Shown piece after piece: positions 24,665 to 32,800 of a stretch of 64,000 bases of DNA. The position numbers were made by a program, and so were the translations under genes. The notes under the pieces are model-generated. The model saw nothing but the letters and a program-made list of their open reading frames with translations, did no database searches and was not told the DNA's origin. Position 1 is the first letter of the stretch. The number at the start of each line of letters is the position of its first letter. The DNA comes from a virus, in IMG/VR virus record IMGVR_UViG_3300027917_000018, positions 62,001 through 126,000 of that record; one strand, given 5' to 3'.

Positions 24665-25765
24665 ATGCAGCAAATTCTCATTCACCGAAAACAGCGGGAC
24701 CCATTCAATCGGATTCCGAAAACGATCGCCGAAAATCCAGAGCTGACCCTGGCGCAAAAAGGGCTCTTCACCTACCTCCTGGGCAAACCGGAGGGCTGGC
24801 GCATCATCACCAACGACGTGGTCAAGCAAACCAAGGACACCGAGTACAAAGTCCGCAAGGTCATGAACGAGCTGAGAGCGCTGGGTTACATGGCCCTGGT
24901 TAAGGCACGAGAGGGCAGTCAGATCACGGCCTGGATTTGGCTCATCAGCGACGAGCCTATCTTCGCTACGCTTGAAGAGCTGGAAACCCTGGACCGGCAA
25001 TACGAGCTGGCTAATGTGGAATACTCACGCCTGGAACGGCTTAGGAAGAAAAGAGGCCCCAACGGCTCCGCTTCGAGCCAACTTCCTAAAAATCGAGAAG
25101 TTGTCGATTATGATGAGAATTTTCAACATGGGCCGGATCGCCACCATAGTAAGAAAGAGAGTAAGCAAGAACCAAATAAAGCAAGAACCACCACCACTAC
25201 CGCCGCTGGCGCGGGCGGTCCAGCCGCTGGCGCGGCTGGTGGTGGTAGTAGTGTCGCCCTATCGGGCGGGGAGGAGCAGGCTGCAAGCCCGCAGGCCGCA
25301 GGCGAGGAACCCAGCCGCAGGGGCAGGCCAGGTGGCAAGCCCAAACACAAAGAGCTGACCTTGCAGGAGCAGGAGGCAGGCGTCTTCCTGGCTCATTACA
25401 CCACCAAGCTGGGAAGGATGACCCGGAACTTCCAGATTCGGATTTCCCAGGAAACTGTGATCGAAGCCGGGAAGTTCTTCGAGGCGCATGGGCGGTGGGC
25501 AGGTTTGGACATAGTCCTGGTCTGCGCCCTGGCATGGGCCTGTGCCTACCAGAACCGCGCTCCGGGAAAGGGTAATTTCGACCGGTACTTCTACTCCAGG
25601 CGGTATGCCACCCGTCCAGAGAAGCTGTTCCAGGAAATGAACGGCCAAACCGTCATTGAACACATGGCCCACGAGGTCCGCTACGACTTCACCCAAACGT
25701 ACGATCAAGCCTGGGCCACCCTGGAGAGCTTGGTGGCCGAGGTTTCCAAGGGCTGGGGTAGTTAA
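24665..25765 (+). CDS. Replication-initiator-like winged-helix protein
   Basis: 366 residues. Residues 15-80 form a helix-turn-helix of the type found in phage/plasmid replication initiators and DnaD-like proteins: PKTIAENPELTLAQKGLFTYL, then NDVVKQTKDTEYKVRKVMNEL, then LGYM. A long Ala/Gly/Thr-rich linker (about 165-215) leads to a helical C-terminal domain (about 235-366) rich in Trp and Tyr. It starts after GTTCTA and leads a plus-strand group, and its GGT AGT TAA end forms the GTAGTTA of the next gene. Confidence 0.7.
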   Translation: MQQILIHRKQRDPFNRIPKTIAENPELTLAQKGLFTYLLGKPEGWRIITNDVVKQTKDTEYKVRKVMNELRALGYMALVKAREGSQITAWIWLISDEPIFATLEELETLDRQYELANVEYSRLERLRKKRGPNGSASSQLPKNREVVDYDENFQHGPDRHHSKKESKQEPNKARTTTTTAAGAGGPAAGAAGGGSSVALSGGEEQAASPQAAGEEPSRRGRPGGKPKHKELTLQEQEAGVFLAHYTTKLGRMTRNFQIRISQETVIEAGKFFEAHGRWAGLDIVLVCALAWACAYQNRAPGKGNFDRYFYSRRYATRPEKLFQEMNGQTVIEHMAHEVRYDFTQTYDQAWATLESLVAEVSKGWGS

Positions 25766-25769
25766 GGCA

Positions 25770-26633
25770 ATGGCAGACAAACCAAATCGCCCCGTGCGCG
25801 ACTGGCTCAAGAAGGTGGAGACCACCGGGCCGCTCACCACGCGATTACGGGCCGCCAAAATCAAGGACCCGACGCTGTACGTGGGCGCGGCAATCCGTGA
25901 AAACGGCAGGTACCCGCACTTCGGGGCTTTTGAGCCACAGGTAGAAGTCACCAGTGAGACCCAGGAGTCGGGCGACGAGTTCTATGACGCGATTCACAGC
26001 ACCCTGGTTGAGTGGCTGGCCGAAGAGGTTCAAAGCTTAAACCGCGAGTTTTTCAAAATTCTGGAGACCGAGTACGACTACCAGGTGAGCGATGAGGGCG
26101 TGGCCGACAGCCTGGACGCAAACGAAATGCACTTTGATGCTGATGGCCAGCCCGCCGACCTGAGCCACTACTACCACATCGATCAGTTGCCCAAACCGGT
26201 GGCGGTCAAGGTCATCGGCCTGTACTCGCGGATGTTTGGTAAAACGGAAGAGGAGGTTGCCGAGGCGCTCCTGGCCAACAAGATCAAGTTCGACAAGCGG
26301 GGCAACCGCGTGGACACCGACGAGTTCAAGCGCGTCAGCGAGCTGCCGCCCGAAGTTCGCAAAAAGGTCCTCGAAAAGCATCGTTACTGGAACGTTGAGG
26401 ACAACGACTGGGCGCACTGGCTTCAGGAAAACTTCGCCGAGGAACGCTTGCAGGGCTGGCGGAACCCACAGTTTGAGTGGGAACTTTACGGATCGGTCCA
26501 CGCTGCCCGAATTCTGACGGACAACGTCGACCTGGACACTTTCATTCCCGAGGCGGAAAAGCACCGGCAGAGCCAGTCAAGAAAGCAAACGAGCGAGGCC
26601 CGGCAGGTGGCACAAAGGGTTCTCGTAACATGA
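25770..26633 (+). CDS. Unknown protein, 287 residues, with C-terminal tag-like helix
   Basis: Start at 25770, after GTAGTTAAGGCA; a longer upstream reading only shadows the previous gene. It is acidic and mostly helical, with Trp-rich stretches near 220-255. The last residues (SEARQVAQRVLVT) resemble the LA-x-x-VL helix found in other proteins of this window. No domain recognised. ATGA overlap with the next gene. Confidence 0.65.
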   Translation: MADKPNRPVRDWLKKVETTGPLTTRLRAAKIKDPTLYVGAAIRENGRYPHFGAFEPQVEVTSETQESGDEFYDAIHSTLVEWLAEEVQSLNREFFKILETEYDYQVSDEGVADSLDANEMHFDADGQPADLSHYYHIDQLPKPVAVKVIGLYSRMFGKTEEEVAEALLANKIKFDKRGNRVDTDEFKRVSELPPEVRKKVLEKHRYWNVEDNDWAHWLQENFAEERLQGWRNPQFEWELYGSVHAARILTDNVDLDTFIPEAEKHRQSQSRKQTSEARQVAQRVLVT

Positions 26634-27073
26634 AACTCGACGCGGAAACCCATGACTACATCGCCCAACGAGCGCAGTGGTACTTCGACGTTTACCCGGC
26701 GGGCTACCCATACTCGGTTGAGAATTTCGTTCTCACCGGGGACGGCGTGGACGATCTTGATTTCGCCATCACGCGGATCGAGGCGTACGGAACCATCCGC
26801 CCGCCTCGCATTGTCTGCGAGGTCGGCACGAGCGGCACGGTCATGCTCGGGAACGCCTTTCCCAAATATCTTCCCTGCGACGTTGAAGATGTTAGAGCAA
26901 TTCGTGAAGCGTTTATCGCATGGTATGGGACGGTCAACAGGCCGGACATCTACGCGACCGGGACCGGTGCGTCTATGGAGACACCCTGCCAGCCACAAGC
27001 TGTTTGCGTGTGGTGTACCACCGGGTCCCTCACCGGGACTTACGCGGGTACGGTCTTTCCGGGACAATGCTGA
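26630..27073 (+). CDS. Unknown protein, 147 residues
   Basis: ATG at 26630 within ATGA. Mixed alpha/beta, with VENFVLTGDGVDDLDFAI and a Cys-rich end (ETPCQPQAVCVWC). The last 30 residues contain CxxC but no full zinc site. No family recognised. Coupled to the next gene by TGATG. Confidence 0.6.
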   Translation: MKLDAETHDYIAQRAQWYFDVYPAGYPYSVENFVLTGDGVDDLDFAITRIEAYGTIRPPRIVCEVGTSGTVMLGNAFPKYLPCDVEDVRAIREAFIAWYGTVNRPDIYATGTGASMETPCQPQAVCVWCTTGSLTGTYAGTVFPGQC

Positions 27074-29103
27074 TGAAGAAGGTTACGGAAGCGGACGGCG
27101 GAGCTGAGCGCGCCCGGCGCGACTTCAAAGCCATGATTCAGGCCCAGCGCGACGCTGAGGCCGCCAAGGCGCGTGCCCGCGAGGCGGAACGGGCCACGGC
27201 CCGCCACCAAAAGGTCTTGGATAACGGGCCGCCGCTGCGGGACGGCGAGGAGGATAACCCGAAGATGATGTGGTTTCGGGAGAACCTGGAATGGGAGCCG
27301 CACCCGGAACTGTGGTGCCCGCCGAGTACTGGCTACAGCGACGGCAGCGGCAGCTTCGTCGAGCGCTCCAACGCCAAGTGGTTCACCGAAAACATGGGTG
27401 AAATCTTCAGCCAGGTCGGCGGCGGCTACGGCACGGTATGGACCGGCATTACCGATGAGGACCGGTGGGTCATCACCGACGAGCAGTTTGAGCAGCTCAA
27501 GGATGTGGTCGAGGGCCTGGAGGGCTACCCCATCATCGACGAGCAGCTCTACAGCGAAATGGAGTACGACGCCTACAACGAGTACTACCAGGGCGAAGGG
27601 CGCAAGGACCTGCGCCAGGCGCTCCTGCAAAGGTTCTCCGGCGACCCCGAGGCGCAGATGGCCGTGCGCTTCAGCTCGGTCGACGCGTTCGACCACCTGG
27701 CCTGGAATAGCGACATCAGCCAGGCTTTTGAGACAGAAACGGGCGGCGGCGTTTACTTTCGGGCCAACGCGGCTGCCGAAGGCTTCAACCGGGACGAGGT
27801 CGTGGACCTGGTCAGCGAGGAGGAGGCCCGCACGGCAATGGCCAGCGCGTGGGCCGAGCGTATTCAGCCTGGGTGGATCGACACGCTGGCTGAGGTTCGA
27901 CGCGACGATGAACGGCTGGTCAACACGGTCGCGGAGCTGGAGCCCTCGTCAGGCTTCAATTTGTTTACGAAATTGATGGTTAAGGTTGGAGCCGACTGGG
28001 AATGGGATCAGCGGGAGGATGAGGCCAGGGACGCGTTCGACATCGATAGTGATTCTATGAAGGAAATGGCGCAGGCACTGGAGCCGGGCATGCTGAGCGG
28101 TCTTCGCCCCGAGGACCCGCGCCAGCTGCGCTTGGCCATCGAGCAGATTCTCAATGGCGAGCCGACCTTCACGCTCTTCGAGGGGTTTAAGGAGAAGAAG
28201 CAGCTTTTCGTCAGCCAAGGCGCGAGCCCCGAGGAAGTCGACGCACTCCTTACCCAGTTCAAGCGCCTGAAGCAACGCGGCCTGCTCCAGGGTGAGGAGG
28301 CCGACATCGACCGGTACACTGACTTGGATTCGCTGCGGCAGGCGGTCGAAGCCGCGTCGCAGAAACAGAGCAAAACGGGGCGCAAGCGGGAGGTTCGGCA
28401 CAAAGAGGCTATCGTGCTCCGGGATGACGAGGAGATGCAGATTGTCGTTCCGAAAACCTGGGCCGCCGCGAAAGCCTACGGCAAGGGGACCAAGTGGTGC
28501 ATCAGCATGAAGGAGTACCCGAGCCACTGGACCGAGTACCACAAGAAGCTCGCCAAGCATTACATGATCTGGAACAAGCGGCTGCCCGCGCCCACGATGG
28601 GCACCCACGGCGAGCCGATCGGCGGCAGCCCGCTCTACAAGATTGCCGTTACGATTTACCCGGACGGCCATTCATCGATCTACAATGCGCAGGACCAGGC
28701 CATCACCGAGCAGGACCTGAAACGAGCCACCGGTTTCAGCCTTTCGGATTTCAAGTCTTGGGAGGAGCACGAGCTTGCGGGCCGCGACCTGTTCCGCCTG
28801 ATGGGCGCGAAGAACGTGCCGTTCCGCGAGCGTGTGGAGCGGATCGGGGCCGAGGGCTGGGCCGAGATGGGCAAGAATGTGGCCATGCGCGAACTGTGGT
28901 CCAGTGACCAGGCCGAGGACCTGAAGGGCAAAAGCAAAGAGGAGGTCGACGCGGCCTGGGACGAGTTCTGGCAGAAGGCCCGGCAGGAGCTGCTGGACTA
29001 CCCGGACGACGAGGACTACGAAAAGAGCCTGAAGTTCTACGTCGAGTCGCTGCGGCTGCCGCCCGGCAAACAGCTGGCACTGCTGGAGGACGCCGATGAA
29101 TAG
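27073..29103 (+). CDS. Large unknown protein with K-G-T-K-W-C motif
   Basis: 676 residues from the ATG at 27073 (27067 is an alternative two codons earlier). A charged N-terminal coiled coil (about 15-45) is followed by an acidic helical region. At about 450-545 is a conserved-looking block: QIVVPKTWAAAKAYGKGTKWC, then WTEYHKKLAKHYMIWNK, then YKIAVTIYPDGHSSIY. I recall this W-C block in other phage proteins without a known function. The C-terminus is helical and acidic. It overlaps the 2H phosphoesterase gene by eight bases. Confidence 0.7.
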   Translation: MKKVTEADGGAERARRDFKAMIQAQRDAEAAKARAREAERATARHQKVLDNGPPLRDGEEDNPKMMWFRENLEWEPHPELWCPPSTGYSDGSGSFVERSNAKWFTENMGEIFSQVGGGYGTVWTGITDEDRWVITDEQFEQLKDVVEGLEGYPIIDEQLYSEMEYDAYNEYYQGEGRKDLRQALLQRFSGDPEAQMAVRFSSVDAFDHLAWNSDISQAFETETGGGVYFRANAAAEGFNRDEVVDLVSEEEARTAMASAWAERIQPGWIDTLAEVRRDDERLVNTVAELEPSSGFNLFTKLMVKVGADWEWDQREDEARDAFDIDSDSMKEMAQALEPGMLSGLRPEDPRQLRLAIEQILNGEPTFTLFEGFKEKKQLFVSQGASPEEVDALLTQFKRLKQRGLLQGEEADIDRYTDLDSLRQAVEAASQKQSKTGRKREVRHKEAIVLRDDEEMQIVVPKTWAAAKAYGKGTKWCISMKEYPSHWTEYHKKLAKHYMIWNKRLPAPTMGTHGEPIGGSPLYKIAVTIYPDGHSSIYNAQDQAITEQDLKRATGFSLSDFKSWEEHELAGRDLFRLMGAKNVPFRERVERIGAEGWAEMGKNVAMRELWSSDQAEDLKGKSKEEVDAAWDEFWQKARQELLDYPDDEDYEKSLKFYVESLRLPPGKQLALLEDADE

Positions 29104-29803
29104 CCAGGCCCTCCGTCTCGCCCGATGCCTGCTGGAGCAGAAGTTCAGCTACAGCACAACGCAGATCAATCTGCCGTCGCCGCTCGACGATTTCGTCGTG
29201 AAGTGGGGCCGGATGCACGTGCAGGACCAGGACCTCTACTACTTTGACGATGGCGGCGGTGGCCGTGAAACCGAACCTCATATCACGGTGCTTTACGGGC
29301 TGCTGGAACCCGAGCCCAGCGATGCGCTCCGGCAAATCGTCCGCCGGACTTCGCCCTTCTGGATTCGGTTGGGGCCGACGAGCCTCTTCGAGAACGAGGA
29401 CTTTGACGTGCTCAAGTTTTCCGTGGTGAGCCCCGACTTGGAGGCGCTCAGCGGTGCGATCCGCCAGGCGTGCCCAAACGAGAACAAGTACCCGAAGTAC
29501 ATCCCGCACGCCACAATAGCCTACGTGAAAAAGGGCCGCGCCAAGCACTTGAACGGGCTGTACCCGTTCGAGGGTTATCCGCCCGTTCCCAGCGAGTTCG
29601 AGGCTAACACGTTGATTTTCAGCGCTGCCGGGGATGACGACGACCCGAAGCGCCGAACAGTGAGGCTTCCATTCAACCGGACGAGGAACGAAAGTCTCAA
29701 TCAGGACAGCCCATTCCAGGGTTTATGGTTCCCGGCAGACGCGTCCGAGCTGGCCAGCAAGATTCTCGGACTCAAGAAACAAGACCCAAAGCAGGTTGTT
29801 TAG
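29096..29803 (+). CDS. 2H phosphoesterase (2'-5' RNA ligase/LigT-like)
   Basis: 235 residues. The two catalytic motifs are clear: PHITVLYGL with His62-x-Thr and PHATIAYV with His138-x-Thr, about 75 residues apart as the family requires. Such enzymes hydrolyse cyclic phosphates, including 2'-5' oligoadenylates and cyclic dinucleotides, so an anti-defence or RNA-repair role is possible. The N-terminus (SQALRLARCLLEQ) and C-terminus (ASELASKILGLKK) both carry the tag-like helix. No later LigT domain is present, so the enzyme is compact. Confidence 0.8.
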   Translation: MNSQALRLARCLLEQKFSYSTTQINLPSPLDDFVVKWGRMHVQDQDLYYFDDGGGGRETEPHITVLYGLLEPEPSDALRQIVRRTSPFWIRLGPTSLFENEDFDVLKFSVVSPDLEALSGAIRQACPNENKYPKYIPHATIAYVKKGRAKHLNGLYPFEGYPPVPSEFEANTLIFSAAGDDDDPKRRTVRLPFNRTRNESLNQDSPFQGLWFPADASELASKILGLKKQDPKQVV

Positions 29804-29821
29804 CACTCATCCTGCGAAGGG

Positions 29822-29828
29822 GTAGTTA
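29822..29828 (+). promoter_or_regulatory. GTAGTTA motif upstream of the 1762-residue tail gene
   Basis: GTAGTTAGAGCAGGC stands in the 33-base gap before the ATG at 29837; here it is intergenic and not part of any stop codon, so its conservation is not due to protein coding. Confidence 0.5.
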
Positions 29829-29836
29829 GAGCAGGC

Positions 29837-32800
29837 ATGAGCTTAATCAACCTGACCGAAGATTTCCTCTACGACCGGCTGCCCGAGGGGCTGATCCAGC
29901 TGGACGAGAGGGGTCTGATCCAGGCTGTCCTCGGTGGGTTTCAGGACCGCATCGAGGATTTGCGCTTCTACGCCAAGCGCTTCCAAAGCTTCTACACGCC
30001 GATCCCCGAGGCGCTTTATCGCCCAAACGTCGTGCTGGTCACTTATCGCACCGATCAGGGGCGCGACATCACGCGGAGCATTGACCTGGAGACCGAAACG
30101 CCGCAGGACGGGACGAGCGACCTGCTGGTATGGGCCGCCACGCAGCTGAATGTCGATACGGACCGAGTCTCCAACGCCCGCTATGGCGTGGACCCGCTGC
30201 GAGACATCGAACCCAGCCTGCTCGATTACCTGGCCACCAACGTCGGGGCCGTCCTCTACGCCAGCGCGATCCTCAAGGAGAGCCCGTCGGTTACGACCAG
30301 CACGGGCACACTGACCGCCGCCAATTACGCCTACAGTAAGCTCTTGGAGACGTACTTCCCTCGGCTCAAGTTCAAGGGCACGGCCAAGAGCTTCGAGGCG
30401 CTTGGCAAACTGCTGGGATGGGATGACGTGCGGGTCACGCCGCTTTGGGGCCGGGTGAGCCCACGGCTGCCAAACGATCCAGGCAGCGACGTGAACGACC
30501 CGGACTTCTCGGAGATGCCGGAATTCTGGCCGCAGCAAACGATCGGGCCTTTTTACGACCCGCTCGACCAGGCCGATGGGCCTTTTTACGACTGGACCGG
30601 GACCGCGTCGGCGGGCACTGCGTCAACGAAGTTTTACAGCCAGGTCGTAAACGGATTTCAGCCGTACGTGGAGGTTCTCGTGACCGGGACCGCCTCCGGC
30701 ACGGTCATCCAGCACCCGTCCAGCGGCAGTTACGTGCTGGCCGACGGAGCGCCGCACCAAAAGGCGATGGTCGACGCCGGGGACATTCAGTTCCGGGCGC
30801 TGGGCGAGGGCGAAAGCTACAACGGCGTCACGGTCACCGTCTTCGACGTGGTGGACGCGGACTTGCGGGGCGTCAACGTGGATGGACGCCTTTCCTCGAT
30901 CAAGTACCGGACCAGCTTCTACAACCTGGGTCTGACCATCACATCGGAGAAGGCGCAAGCGGTTTTCGGAACCCTGACGGCCAAGGCCAACAAGGACCTG
31001 GCGGTCGCGCCCCACGAGTACCAGAGCTTTGTCGGCAACCTCACGGCGGTCAGCCCCTACCGGCCATTCACCAGCGGCACCGTGGCCCTGGACACGCTGA
31101 CCACGGACTGGCTGACGCCGTTTACCGGGACGATTTCAACCTACACCGAGCGTCGGGAAGCCGGGTTGGGCGATCGGCAGGAGAATTGGGACGACCTGTC
31201 CCGCGCCGGAGCCCAGGCCACGCAGGCGCTGGAGGAAGTGCGGGCCGCCACCCGGCGTCCTCGCGTCAGCTCCTTCGGCTATCTGCAAAAGGACCAGGTG
31301 GGCTACGCGCCCTATCCGGCGCAGGACTGCCTGTTTACACTTTACGGTTCGATCGTCGCGGGGACGTATCACGGCACGTTCAGCACTTACCCGCTGCCGC
31401 CCTATTACGCCGACGTAGGCTATGTGAGCGGTGGCTTTGTGACCGTTTTCGACGCGGGGACCAATCCGGCCTTTCCAGGCATCGTCACCTATCAAAATTG
31501 CGCGGACGGCGGGACGATCGCGGGTACGATCGGCTACACCGGCACAGGCACGAACTCCTATTTGTTTACGGCGACGGGCACGTGGCCTCAATGGGGTACT
31601 GTTTGTGCGCTGTTCACGGTGACCGACACTGAAGTTGTCCGGCCAGAGCCCTTCAGTTGGTCGACCGGCACGACGGTCCTGGCTGCCTTGGCGGATTACG
31701 GCCTGGCGGGCACGAACCACGATGAGGTCGCCGCGCTCATCAACAGCTGGAGCCCGCAGGCGGTCGTGGCGATGGGCGACAACAACTACCCGGACGGACA
31801 GGCGGCCACGATTGCGGCCAATAACGTCGGGTACGAGAGCTACATTGTCAGCGACCGTTTCTTCCCGGCGATCGGCAACCACGATTACTGCTGCTCCTCG
31901 ACCGGGACCGACCTCACGCCGCACCTGACCTATTTCTTTGACGGCACCGCTCCAGGCGAAGGTGGTCGCTACTACAGCCGCCGGATCGGCAACGTCGAAA
32001 TCTTCTGCCTCAACGCGGGCTGGAACAGCAGCCAGGCAGCGGCAGCCGTCGGCGACCCTTATTACGTGACCACGCAGGAGCCCAGCGGGAACAGCCTGAC
32101 CAGCACCCAGGCGCTCTGGCTCAAGCAGGCCCTCCAGGAATCGACGGCGACGTGGAAAATCGTTTACAGCCATTACCCGCCCTACGCGTCGGAGACCACA
32201 ACGAACAACTATGCGCCCGGTTACCCAAGGCTGCGCTGGCCGTTCAAGGCGTGGGGTGCTGATCTGTACCTGGCCGGGCACGTTCACGCCTACGAGCGGC
32301 TGGAGGTCGATGGCCTGACCTACATTACGTGCGGCGTGGGCGGGGCGGGAAATCGCGTCTTCGACGGTTACGTGTCTCCAGGGAGCGTGGTCCGCTATGC
32401 GCCCTTGGGCGCAACGACCGAGCATGGGGCGCTCCGCATCTTCGCGACCGGCCAAGGGCTCCAGATTGATTTCATTCTCGACACCGGCCAGGTCATCGAC
32501 CGCGTGTTCTTGGACGCCACCAAGAAGTATCTGGCGCGGCCCGAGGACGAGATTGACGACGATGAGGTCTACGGCACCGCCGACATGTACCCGTGGCGGC
32601 GCGACATCGTGGGCAACGGCGAGCTGGTCGAGCAGGACTACTACACGGCTGGCACCAACAACCTGGCCGTCTCGATCCTGGAGAAGACCATGACCGTGCC
32701 GGACCAGACCGGTGCGGAATACGACGTTTACGCGATTAAAGGCCAGGAGCCTTACCGTCTGGTGGCGGCGCTTCGCGCCACGAGTCCGGCCTCGGATTAC

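Noticed and set aside
25195-25260. Low-complexity GC-rich tract as a repeat element or recombination site
   Set aside because: It encodes the Ala/Gly/Thr linker of the replication-initiator-like protein in frame, so it is better explained as a protein linker.
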